From: Paenibacillus sp. FSL H3-0469
GTDB lineage: Bacteria > Bacillota > Bacilli > Paenibacillales > Paenibacillaceae
Reading direction: 5' to 3'
Assembly (NCBI RefSeq): GCF_038051945.1
Contig: NZ_CP150302.1
Span: 2,790,001 to 2,854,000 of the forward strand
DNA: 64,000 bases
The notes under the pieces are model-generated. The model had not been told where the DNA came from, searched no databases, and saw only the letters and a list, made by a program, of their open reading frames with translations. Below are positions 51,327-59,997 of the stretch, piece by piece (position 1 is the first letter of the stretch; each line of letters starts with the position of its first letter). Position numbers and translations under genes: made by a program.

Positions 51327-54300
51327 ATGATATTCAAACAACAAATGAACATGATTACCTTAACCCGGGATGACCTGTCGTATACATTCCTGCCTACAGG
51401 AGATATTTTTGAATTCACGCAGGGCTCCACTCTAATTAATCTGTTCCAGGGTAATCCGGCAGATGGCTCTTCCAATAATATCTATCTGCGCGTATATAAG
51501 GAGCAAGGAATCCAGAGCTATCCGCTGCTGGGTATTAAGGCGGGCTCCAAGCTGTCACGTACCGACGACAACCTGATTTTTGAAGGTTCTATAGAAGCAA
51601 TCAGCTACCGCGTTACCTTCGCACCGGCCAAGGATGGCATCTGGTTCTGGCAGCTTCAGCTCTCCGGCAGCGGTGAGACTGTAGATGTAGTGTATGGCCA
51701 GGATGTCGGCATTGCAGACAAAGGCGGCATTCTCGCCAATGAGCTCTACATGAGCCAGTATCTGGATCACAGCATCTGGGAAGGCCCGCAGGGCTACGCC
51801 GTCTGCTCGCGCCAGAACCAGCCGCAGGGAACAGACTTCCCGTATCTCCAGCAAGGTGTAGTCGGCTCACGGGCTGTAGGCTATTCCACGGATGGTATGC
51901 AGTTCTTCGGCATTTCCTATAAAGGCAATTATGTGCCTGAAGCGCTTAACGGCAATCTGCAGAACCGTAATTATCAATACGAGCTGGCTTATACCGCTCT
52001 CCAGACCGAGACTATGGTCCTGTCGGCTCCGGTAGAATTCGCCTTCTACGGCCTATTCCGTCCGAATCATCCCGCTGCTGTAACTGAGCTTGAATTCCAG
52101 GCTGAGCTGCAGGCAGCTTACGCAGAGATCGACTGGAGCGGCAAGGAAGCCGTGCCAAACCGGGATGTCCCTGTACTGAGTGACGATATCGGCAAGCCTT
52201 ATGTCTCCGCGCAGTGGTCACAGGCCGAGATCGATGCTGCCTTCCCTAACCGGAAGCTTGAGGAGATGGAGAACGGCCAGCTGCTCTCCTTCTTCACAGA
52301 CGGGCATGTCCATGTGGTTCTGCAGCCTAAGGAGCTGCTGGTGGAACGTCCGCATGGCCATATCATCACCTCGCTGCTGGGCGACAAGCAGGTAGACAAC
52401 AACCTGATCTCATCCACTAACTATATGTACGGTATTTTCAATGGGCAGACTGTGGTGGGGAATACCTCTTTCCATAAAGGGCTCTCCACGCCGCGCGGCC
52501 TGCTGAATATTCAGCGGAACAGCGGTCAGCGGATCTACGTCCGCATGGACGGGGTCTACCGGATTCTTACGCTGCCTGCGGCTTACGAGATGGGCGTGAA
52601 TTTTGCGAAATGGCACTATCAGCTTGAGGATGATGTACTGACCGTTACCTCAATCGCCGCAGCGGGTCAGCCGGATGTTGCCCTTCAGGTTCAGTCGAAG
52701 CTGGGCAGATCCTATGATTATCTGATCACGAACCAGCTGGTCATGGGCGAGCATGAATTCCAGCATCCAGTACGGGTAGAAGAGAAGGACGGCATCCTGC
52801 AGTTGCTTCCTGATGAAGCATTACTTCAGAAGCTTCCTTATCCGGGCCTGCATTTCGATATCCAGCTGCCGGAAACTTCCTATACGTATAGTGACGACCG
52901 GATGTTCTATGCCGACAAACAGCCGCGCAACGGCACTCTGCTTACCTTGTCGGTAACGCAGTCCTCCGGCTTCCAGCTCGTGCTTCAGGGCAGACTTACA
53001 GCAGCAGAGGCTCTTCCGCTGACTGCCCCTTACACACTGGAGAAGGAGCAGGCACAGTATAACGAATTCTACGCTTCGTTCACTTCCGGCTTCCAGCTTG
53101 AACTGGATGGAGCCGAGCAGTCACGGATCGATATTCTGAATGAGACCGCATGGTGGTACACCCATAATGCGATGACCCACTTCATCATGCCGCATGGTCT
53201 TGAACAGCCGGGCGGAGCAGCCTGGGGTACACGCGATGTCTGCCAGGGCCCAATGGAATACTTCCTGATGACCCAGCATTATGAGCTGGCCCGCAATGTT
53301 CTGCTGAAGATCTATTCGCATCAGCTGTGGGAGAGCAAGGAATGGCCGCAATGGTTCATGTTCGACCAGCACCCGGTCCAGGCCCATGAATGGCATGGCG
53401 ACGTAGTGCTCTGGCCGCTGAAATGCATCAGCGATTACATCATGGCTACCGGAGACTACGCGATTCTTAACGAAGAGATCGGCTATCACCATCTGGCTGA
53501 CGCTCAGCCAAGCCAGCAGACTGAGACTGTCCTTGCCCACGTGAAGGCTGCCGTAGAGACCATCCGTGAACGCTTCATCCCGGGCACGGCCCTGATCAAC
53601 TATGCCGGCGGCGACTGGGATGATACCCTGCAGCCTGCCAATGAGGCGCTTAAGACCAAGCTGGTCAGCGCCTGGACAGTAGCACTCGCCTTCCAGGTGA
53701 TCCGCAATCTGTCCCAGGTGACTTCCGCCGATGCTGAATTCTCCTCCAGCCTGGCAACTATGGCCGAAGAGATGAAGGAATCATTCCGTACCCTCTTGAT
53801 TAAAGACGGCGTGATCGCCGGCTTCGCTTACTTCCAGGAGGACGGCAGCATTGACTACATGCTTCATCCGCTGGATCAGCAGACCGGCATTCAATACCGG
53901 TTATTGCCGATGACCCGCAGCATCATTGCCGAGCTGGTTACACCGGAGCAGGCCGCAGCCAATCTGCGCCTGATCGATGAACACCTGAACTGCCCGGACG
54001 GCGTGCGCCTGATGGACCGTCCTGCCCGCTATGAAGGCGGCGTAAGCACCATCTTCCGCCGTGCGGAGCAAGCAGCCAGCGTCGGCCGTGAGATCAGCCT
54101 GCAATATGTACATGCCCATATCCGCTATATTGAAGCTTCAGCCAAGCTGGGCGAAGCGAAGCGGGCCTGGGACGGCCTGTTCCAGATCAACCCGATCAAC
54201 ATCCGGCAGAGCGTGCCTAATGCCCAGCTGCGCCAGAGTAACATGTACTTCAGCAGCTCGGACGGCGACTTCCCTGACCGTTACAGCTATCAGGAGAACT

Positions 54301-54677
54301 TCGACCAGCTGCGTGACGGCAGCGTTGAGGTGAAGGGCGGCTGGCGGCTGTATTCCAGCGGTCCGGGGATCTATCTCAATCAGCTGATCTCAGCCGTGCT
54401 GGGTATCCGCTTCAGTGAAGAAGAGCTGATTATCGATCCGGTCCTTCCGGCCAGCCTTGACGGTCTGCGCTTCACTTATGAGTGCTTCGGCAAGAAGATG
54501 ACCTTCGTCTATCACATCAGCGCAGGTGAGGCCCGCACCCCGGAAGTGCAGGCAGCAGGCGTTGCTGTTACCGGCCAGGTTCTGCCGAATCCATACCGCC
54601 CGGGCGCGGTAAGCATTGCCAAGAATCACCTGCTGAGCCTGCCCGGCGATGAGCTGCATATCTATGTAACACAATAA
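51327..54677 (+). CDS. GH94 phosphorylase, probable 1,2-beta-oligoglucan phosphorylase
   Basis: 1116 residues. A long N-terminal beta-sandwich half is followed by an (alpha/alpha)6 barrel with GGAAWGTRDVCQGPMEYF (Arg636-Asp637, sugar contact at subsite -1), QWFMFDQHPVQAHEWHGDVVLWPL, and GGDWDDTL (761-766). The last corresponds to the GH94 (A/G)DWND motif, whose final Asp is the general acid. The unusual length of about 1100 aa fits 1,2-beta-oligoglucan (sophoro-oligosaccharide) phosphorylases such as Listeria innocua Lin1839, and the GH3 and transporter neighbours match that locus. The enzyme would release alpha-glucose 1-phosphate from beta-1,2-glucan oligomers. Specificity is inferred; cellobiose- or laminaribiose-type GH94 enzymes are shorter (about 800 aa). 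Confidence 0.85.
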   Translation: MIFKQQMNMITLTRDDLSYTFLPTGDIFEFTQGSTLINLFQGNPADGSSNNIYLRVYKEQGIQSYPLLGIKAGSKLSRTDDNLIFEGSIEAISYRVTFAPAKDGIWFWQLQLSGSGETVDVVYGQDVGIADKGGILANELYMSQYLDHSIWEGPQGYAVCSRQNQPQGTDFPYLQQGVVGSRAVGYSTDGMQFFGISYKGNYVPEALNGNLQNRNYQYELAYTALQTETMVLSAPVEFAFYGLFRPNHPAAVTELEFQAELQAAYAEIDWSGKEAVPNRDVPVLSDDIGKPYVSAQWSQAEIDAAFPNRKLEEMENGQLLSFFTDGHVHVVLQPKELLVERPHGHIITSLLGDKQVDNNLISSTNYMYGIFNGQTVVGNTSFHKGLSTPRGLLNIQRNSGQRIYVRMDGVYRILTLPAAYEMGVNFAKWHYQLEDDVLTVTSIAAAGQPDVALQVQSKLGRSYDYLITNQLVMGEHEFQHPVRVEEKDGILQLLPDEALLQKLPYPGLHFDIQLPETSYTYSDDRMFYADKQPRNGTLLTLSVTQSSGFQLVLQGRLTAAEALPLTAPYTLEKEQAQYNEFYASFTSGFQLELDGAEQSRIDILNETAWWYTHNAMTHFIMPHGLEQPGGAAWGTRDVCQGPMEYFLMTQHYELARNVLLKIYSHQLWESKEWPQWFMFDQHPVQAHEWHGDVVLWPLKCISDYIMATGDYAILNEEIGYHHLADAQPSQQTETVLAHVKAAVETIRERFIPGTALINYAGGDWDDTLQPANEALKTKLVSAWTVALAFQVIRNLSQVTSADAEFSSSLATMAEEMKESFRTLLIKDGVIAGFAYFQEDGSIDYMLHPLDQQTGIQYRLLPMTRSIIAELVTPEQAAANLRLIDEHLNCPDGVRLMDRPARYEGGVSTIFRRAEQAASVGREISLQYVHAHIRYIEASAKLGEAKRAWDGLFQINPINIRQSVPNAQLRQSNMYFSSSDGDFPDRYSYQENFDQLRDGSVEVKGGWRLYSSGPGIYLNQLISAVLGIRFSEEELIIDPVLPASLDGLRFTYECFGKKMTFVYHISAGEARTPEVQAAGVAVTGQVLPNPYRPGAVSIAKNHLLSLPGDELHIYVTQ

Positions 54678-54706
54678 CTTTCAGTACGCTTACGAAGGAG
54701 TTAGCC

Positions 54707-56872
54707 ATGACTAAACCGTTTATCCAGGATCTCGTGAACGATATGACACTAGACGAGAAGTTAGCCCAGCTTACCCAGCTTGGTCCGTACTATTGGGGTC
54801 TGGATGATACCGTGGATTTGACGGGTCCATTCAAAGAACTTAATATCGAGCCGCAGGTGATCAAAAGCATCGGAAGCGTTCTGAACGGCATCGGCGCACG
54901 GAACGTCATTGAGCTGCAGACCCGGCATCTGGAATCCAGCCGCCTGAAGATCCCGCTGATCTTCATGGCCGATGTCATTCACGGCTACCGGACCATTCTG
55001 CCGATTCCGCTCGCCATGGGCTGTTCCTTCGATCTCGATGCCTGCGAGCAGTTCGCTGAGGTAGCTGCGCGGGAGAGCGCTGCCGCCGGCATTCACCTCA
55101 CCTTCTCTCCGATGACCGACCTCGTGCGCGATCCGCGCTGGGGCCGGGTCATGGAGACCTCTGGTGAGGACCCTTACCTGAACGCCCGGGTGACCGAGAG
55201 CATGGTCCGGGGCTACCAGGGCAAGGACCTGAAGGAGCCGGGGCGGATCGCTGCCTGCGTGAAGCATTTCGCCGGCTACGGCGCGCCGGAAGGCGGCCGT
55301 GAATATAACACGGTGGACATGTCCACCGGCGTACTCCGCGAGTTCTATCTGCCAGCCTATAAGGCGGCAGTAGATGCCGGTGTCGCTATGGTGATGGCTG
55401 CGTTCAATACCATTGACCGCATTCCCTCCAGCGGCAACAGCAAGCTCCTGCGCGGCATTCTCCGCGAAGAATGGGGCTTCGATGGCGTAACCATCGCCGA
55501 CTTCAACTCCGTGAATGAGCTGGTGCCCCACGGCGCAGCGCAAGACGGACGTGAAGCAGCGCTGAAGAGTCTGGTAGCCGGACTCGATATCGAAATGATG
55601 TCCACCCACTATCTGAACCACGCTGCCTCGCTGGTTGAGGAAGGTCTTCTCGACCTCCGCCTCATCGACGAAGCGGTTACGCGGGTACTGGAGCTTAAGG
55701 ATGCCCTCGGCCTGTTCGACAATCCGTTCAAGGATGCAGACCCTGTAGCTGATGAAGCCGATAAGCCAAGTCCCGAGCATCTTCAGGCAGCACGCGAGCT
55801 GGGCGCCCGCTCGATCGTTCTGCTGAAGAACGAAGGCGGAATCCTGCCGCTTACGCGCGGCATGAAAATCGGCCTCGCCGGTCCTTTCGCTACCTCAATT
55901 AATGTTCTTGGCGGCTGGGCCGGTACCGAGAAAGACCCGGCGGTCTCCCTCTACGAGGGCATCACCGGCAAAATCCCGGCAGCGGACCTGCTCACAGCAA
56001 TGACCGGCGAGCTGGGAAGCATGCTGGAGGGTGTATTCGATGTGGAGGATGCTTGCGAAGCGGCTTACGAGCAGCTGAAGGACTGTGATGTGATTCTTGC
56101 TGCAGTCGGCGAGAATCAGCAGGATACCGGGGAAGGCGGCAGTAAAGCCAGCCTGCGGCTGTCCGCCAATCAGGAGAAGCTGATCCACCGTCTCAAGGCA
56201 ACTGGCAAGCCGGTGGTCACCATTGTGTTCAGCGGCCGTCCGCTGGAGCTTGCGCCAGTGCTTGCGTCAAGTGACGCGCTGGTACAGGCCTGGTTCCTCG
56301 GCACCGAGTCAGGGAATTCCATTGCAGACGTGCTATTCGGCGACTATAACCCGTCCGGACGCCTCTCCATGAGCTTCCCTTACTCCGTGGGACAGATTCC
56401 GGTGTACTATAACGCTTATCAGACAGGACGCCCTTATGATCCCCAGTATCCGAATGTGCGTTATGTAACCCGCTATCTGGATATTCCGAATGATCCGCTG
56501 TTCTGCTTCGGCTACGGCCTGAGCTATTCTACCTTTGCTTACAGCGGCTTCACGGTAGAAGCTGCGGCAGACGGCAAGGTGCTCGCTTCCATCCAGGTGG
56601 AGAACACCTCAGAGGTTACTGGCAAGGAGACTGTTCAGCTCTATATCCGCGATGTTACCGCAAGTGTGGTCCGTCCCGGCAAGGAGCTGAAGGGCTTCAA
56701 GCAGATTACCCTTGCCCCGCATGAGCAGCAGACGGTATCCTTCGAGATCACCAGAGACATGCTCATGTTCTACGGCCAGGATGATCAGCTCGTGTTCGAG
56801 CCTGGAGACTTCGATATCATGCTCGGTGCAAGCTCCGGCGACCATAGCACGCAGCGGATCTGGATCGGCTGA
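54707..56872 (+). CDS. GH3 beta-glucosidase
   Basis: 721 residues. The GH3 N-terminal barrel has FMADVIHGYRTILPIPLAMGCSFD and DPRWGRVMETSGEDPYL, then KHFAGYGAPEGGREYN (Lys-His) and the nucleophile Asp265 in GVTIADFNSV. The second domain and a C-terminal fibronectin-like domain (from about residue 610) follow. No signal peptide, so it acts in the cytosol on imported sugar, probably sophorose or short beta-1,2-gluco-oligosaccharides left by the phosphorylase. It starts 29 bases after GH94, with AAGGAG 7 bases upstream. Confidence 0.92.
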   Translation: MTKPFIQDLVNDMTLDEKLAQLTQLGPYYWGLDDTVDLTGPFKELNIEPQVIKSIGSVLNGIGARNVIELQTRHLESSRLKIPLIFMADVIHGYRTILPIPLAMGCSFDLDACEQFAEVAARESAAAGIHLTFSPMTDLVRDPRWGRVMETSGEDPYLNARVTESMVRGYQGKDLKEPGRIAACVKHFAGYGAPEGGREYNTVDMSTGVLREFYLPAYKAAVDAGVAMVMAAFNTIDRIPSSGNSKLLRGILREEWGFDGVTIADFNSVNELVPHGAAQDGREAALKSLVAGLDIEMMSTHYLNHAASLVEEGLLDLRLIDEAVTRVLELKDALGLFDNPFKDADPVADEADKPSPEHLQAARELGARSIVLLKNEGGILPLTRGMKIGLAGPFATSINVLGGWAGTEKDPAVSLYEGITGKIPAADLLTAMTGELGSMLEGVFDVEDACEAAYEQLKDCDVILAAVGENQQDTGEGGSKASLRLSANQEKLIHRLKATGKPVVTIVFSGRPLELAPVLASSDALVQAWFLGTESGNSIADVLFGDYNPSGRLSMSFPYSVGQIPVYYNAYQTGRPYDPQYPNVRYVTRYLDIPNDPLFCFGYGLSYSTFAYSGFTVEAAADGKVLASIQVENTSEVTGKETVQLYIRDVTASVVRPGKELKGFKQITLAPHEQQTVSFEITRDMLMFYGQDDQLVFEPGDFDIMLGASSGDHSTQRIWIG

Positions 56873-56912
56873 TCCTAGTTTTCGCTCCATGGGAAGCTAC
56901 CCGATAGACATA

Positions 56913-56959
56913 AGTAGAAACGGCTTTGCCTTCCTTTTGAAGGGCGGCCACCCGTTTCA
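56913..56959. repeat. Dispersed hairpin element (AGTAGAAACGGCTTT family), copy 2
   Basis: AGTAGAAACGGCTTTGCCTTCC...GAAGGGCGGCCACCCGTTTCA, nearly the same design as 43073-43118, here directly before the GH3 terminator. Confidence 0.6.
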
Positions 56960-56964
56960 ACAAG

Positions 56965-57012
56965 AAATAGCGCCAATCCTCCACTTCACAAGTGTAAGGA
57001 TTGGCGCTATTT
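56965..57012. terminator. Bidirectional terminator between GH3 and the DeoR regulator
   Basis: Perfect 16-base stem AAATAGCGCCAATCCT / AGGATTGGCGCTATTT, between two convergent genes. Confidence 0.9.
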
Positions 57013-57030
57013 ATAATGTGCAGCTCTGTG

Positions 57031-57801
57031 TTACGCCCCGGTCAGCAGCTCGATATCCAGCCGGGCAAAGGTATCTTTCCATTCCGCCGAGCAGCCGCTG
57101 TCGGTCAGCACCATGGAGATATGCTCGAGCGGAGCGATCTGGGCAAAGGTAGTCATGCCGAATTTAGAATGATCCGCGACCAGAATAGATTCCTCGGCCC
57201 GTTCCATCATTTTGCGGGAGATGAGGGCTTCTTCCAGGTGGTAGTCAGTAATGCCCTCCGAGAGCGAGATCCCTCCGGCAGAGATGAACGCCTTATTCAC
57301 CTTGAACTGCCCCAGCAGATCATGCGCGGTGCCCCCTACTGCCGCCTGATACCCTGCATTCACCTCGCCCCCGGCAAAAATAACCTTCCCCGCAAACTGC
57401 TCCAGCGCACAATTCAGCACGGGAACAGAGTTCGTAATCACCGTCACCTGTGTACGGTCCTTCAGCGCGCGCATAATCTCAAGGGTCGTTGTCCCGTTGT
57501 CGAGGATGACCGTCTCGCCGTCTTGAATGAGTGAGGCGGCCAGCCCGCCGATAGCCTGCTTGTCTTGGAGATGTGTCTGGGCGCGCTTCATGAACGCAGG
57601 CTCATGGTTCTCCGAGCGGATTCGTACCGCTCCCCCGTACACCTTGCGCAGCCGCCCTTCCTTCTCCAGCCGGTCCAGATCGCGCCGGATCGTCTCCGTC
57701 GTCACCCCGAACCGCTCCGCGAGAAAATGCACCTGCACCTTCCCCGCAAGCTCCAGCTGGGCGAGAATCGTGTGCTTGCGTTCTTCATAGGTCAGCGACA
57801 T
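57031..57801 (-). CDS. DeoR/GlpR-family transcriptional regulator
   Basis: 256 residues. N-terminal DeoR-type helix-turn-helix (ILAQLELAGKVQVHFLAERFGVTTETIRRDLDRLEKEG, residues about 10-47) and a DeoRC sugar-phosphate-binding domain with the conserved LDNGTTTLEIMRAL and ADHSKFGMTTFAQIAPL. The effector is probably a phosphorylated sugar. The frame opens to 58026, but the first 75 codons have no ribosome binding site and cross a repeat; the ATG at 57801 has GGAGG 8 bases upstream. It faces the GH3 gene, so a link with that locus is possible but not shown. Confidence 0.92.
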   Translation of the reverse strand: MSLTYEERKHTILAQLELAGKVQVHFLAERFGVTTETIRRDLDRLEKEGRLRKVYGGAVRIRSENHEPAFMKRAQTHLQDKQAIGGLAASLIQDGETVILDNGTTTLEIMRALKDRTQVTVITNSVPVLNCALEQFAGKVIFAGGEVNAGYQAAVGGTAHDLLGQFKVNKAFISAGGISLSEGITDYHLEEALISRKMMERAEESILVADHSKFGMTTFAQIAPLEHISMVLTDSGCSAEWKDTFARLDIELLTGA

Positions 57802-58001
57802 CCATGCTTCCTCCAGTTCGTTGTGGATTTTATATAGATTGTACTTGAAATTTGTTCTGTATTGGGATGGCCGTGTCTCCAGAGAGCCGTGTCTCCAGAG
57901 AATAGTTGGCCCTCCAGCCACTTTTGTCCCAGATTCCCATGATTCAGCCACTTTTCGCGGGAGAAATCCGGTGACGGCTGCTGCACGAGGTAGACAGGGC
58001 A

Positions 58002-58129
58002 AATGTATGCGAAAAACAGCATACAACCTGCATACGCGAAGGTATCAGGCCTAATGTATGTTAAAAACAGCATACGATCCGTCTACGCGAAGGTAAGCAG
58101 GCCCAATGTATGCGAAAAACAGCATGCAA
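58002..58129. repeat. Three hairpin cores, 51/52-bp period (TGTATGC type)
   Basis: AATGTATGCGAAAAACAGCATAC cores at 58002, 58053 and 58105. Arms GTATGC/GCATAC around a GAAAAACA loop; the spacers (catacgcgaaggtat...) are partly alike. Confidence 0.85.
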
Positions 58130-58253
58130 TCTGCTGCACGAACTAGTAGAGCATCCGATTAAAAAGGATGGATGAGCATGTTAAACCCTATCCACCCAAA
58201 ATCTAACGGACCGGAGAGATCTTATCCCCGCGAAAACGCCACTTTTTGCAGCT

Positions 58254-58336
58254 TAACGGACTCAGGCGACCTTATAGTCTCTCTATAAGACGTTTCGGAG
58301 CTGACGTGCAAAGAATAAGGCCTGTGGAGTCCGTTA
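58254..58336. repeat. Large imperfect inverted repeat
   Basis: TAACGGACTC (58254-58263) pairs with GAGTCCGTTA (58327-58336), and CTTAT with ATAAG further in, with an inner TATAGTCTCTCTATA. A TAACGGA also occurs 50 bases upstream, at 58204. The rest of the 58.13-59.0 kb gap has no gene apart from the promoter at 58850. Confidence 0.5.
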
Positions 58337-58849
58337 CTCGCCCAATTGGCGACTTTCTTCCCAAATAAGAGTACCTCAGTCCGGTACGCTAAGCCAAACG
58401 CCCTTAAGAACAAGGCCCGCTCGGAAAAAAGATGTAATTTGAAGAGGAATTGCGTCTGCTCCACTATTTTCGGTACTATTAGTAAATTCATTTTTTGGTT
58501 GCGTCTTCCAAAATGTTGTTTCTAGTGTATTGATGTTGTTTTCACCAGTATATGAATCTGAATTCCACTTGTCAATGCGAGACCCCTGCTACAGAAACAT
58601 CCTTGGTAGATATGTGAGTTGATATGTGAGTTGATACATGGGTATGGCACACATTGTATTTTATACAGCAGATTACTCCAAAATCGTCCGAAAGGTAGCG
58701 CCTGCTGCACTTTGTACACTAGAATTCTGCTAAGAAGAGGTTTTGAAGCTATATTAGTAAAAACTATTGTATGAACTACAGCAGAATGAGTTTTTGCCTA
58801 ATCTCGCGCTAATTCTATTGCAGAGAATACAATCAGCCATAAAGGAAGC

Positions 58850-58878
58850 TTGACAGAATAACCAAACGAGCCTAAAAT
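58850..58878 (+). promoter_or_regulatory. Sigma-A promoter of the metallophosphoesterase gene
   Basis: TTGACA (58850-58855), spacing 17, TAAAAT (58873-58878): a perfect -35 with optimal spacing. The ATG follows about 120 bases later. Confidence 0.65.
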
Positions 58879-59004
58879 CAACATGAAACAACACAAAGAG
58901 ACACGAATCAACAACACATCAAGTCGACAACTCTGCACTATTAGATCACCACACGTATTACTGCCATACCCATAATCGGATTGAAAAGAGAGGGGATTTC
59001 CCGC

Positions 59005-59973
59005 ATGAACAGTAAATTATCATTTCGGCCAGACGGTACCTTCACCATCGTACAGTTCACCGACCTTCACTGGATGGATGGAAGAGCAGAGGATCAGCAG
59101 ACCCGGGAGCTGATGGAGCTGGTGCTGAAGGCGGAGCAGCCGGATCTGGTTATTTTCACAGGGGATACGATCTATACGGGTCCGGTCCGTGAAGGCGAGC
59201 TGCCTTGCCAAGACCCCAAGCAGGCCTTCCGCGATGCTGTGGCTGCTGTTGTGAATTCCGGTGTGCCGTGGGCGTTCGTATTCGGCAACCACGACACGGA
59301 GAACGGAGTGACCTACAGCGAGCTGATGGAGATTGCGCAAGAGTCTCCCCAGTGTCTGGCAGAGGCTGGTCCGGCGGAACTTGCCGGTTCAAGCAATTAC
59401 GTCCTGGAGATTGAGGGCGCGGGCAACCATGCGGGAGCCATCCTCTATATGCTCGATACGGGTGCCTACTCTCCGCTGGAGCAGATTCCCGGGTATAGCT
59501 GGGTCCGGCGCAACCAGATGGATTGGTTGGCAGAGCAGTCTGCGCGGCTGAATCCCGGAGAAGATCAACCGAAGCGGCCTGCACTGGCGTTCTTCCATAT
59601 CCCGCTGCCCGAATATGACGAGATGTGGAACACGAAGGTTTGTTACGGACACAAGTATGAACGGGTCTGCGCTCCGGTTCTGAATTCAGGGTTATTCGCT
59701 GCGCTCGTAGAGATGGGCGATGTGGCAGGCACTTTTTGCGGACATGACCATATCAATGATTTCACCGGCACACTGCATGGCATCCGTCTCAGCTATGGCC
59801 GGGCAACGGGCTATAACACTTACGGGCACGACAACCTCAAGCGGGGCGCACGCGTCATCCGTCTAGAGCAGGACCATCCGTCCTTCGATACCTGGCTCCG
59901 GCTGGCAGACGGCTCCCGTTGCACAGAACAGCCTGCCCATACACCTACCCCTACTGCCGATTCACAACACTAA
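59005..59973 (+). CDS. Calcineurin-like metallophosphoesterase
   Basis: 322 residues. All metal-binding motifs are present in order: FTDLHW (D-x-H), FTGDTIYTG (GD), FGNHDTE (GNHD), FHIPLPEYDEMWN (H) and CGHDHINDFTG (GHxH). The protein resembles Dcr2-type phosphoesterases. No signal peptide is seen, so it is probably cytosolic; substrate not known. The frame opens at a TTG at 58981, but the ATG at 59005 with GAGGGG 9 bases upstream is preferred. It lies 24 bases before the transporter gene and is likely co-transcribed. Confidence 0.9.
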   Translation: MNSKLSFRPDGTFTIVQFTDLHWMDGRAEDQQTRELMELVLKAEQPDLVIFTGDTIYTGPVREGELPCQDPKQAFRDAVAAVVNSGVPWAFVFGNHDTENGVTYSELMEIAQESPQCLAEAGPAELAGSSNYVLEIEGAGNHAGAILYMLDTGAYSPLEQIPGYSWVRRNQMDWLAEQSARLNPGEDQPKRPALAFFHIPLPEYDEMWNTKVCYGHKYERVCAPVLNSGLFAALVEMGDVAGTFCGHDHINDFTGTLHGIRLSYGRATGYNTYGHDNLKRGARVIRLEQDHPSFDTWLRLADGSRCTEQPAHTPTPTADSQH

Positions 59974-59997
59974 CTACTCTTGAGGGGCTGACAATCC

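Noticed and set aside
58222-58719. Minus-strand open frames of 89 and 65 codons in the gene-free stretch
   Set aside because: Random-like composition, weak start context, and one covers the large inverted repeat.
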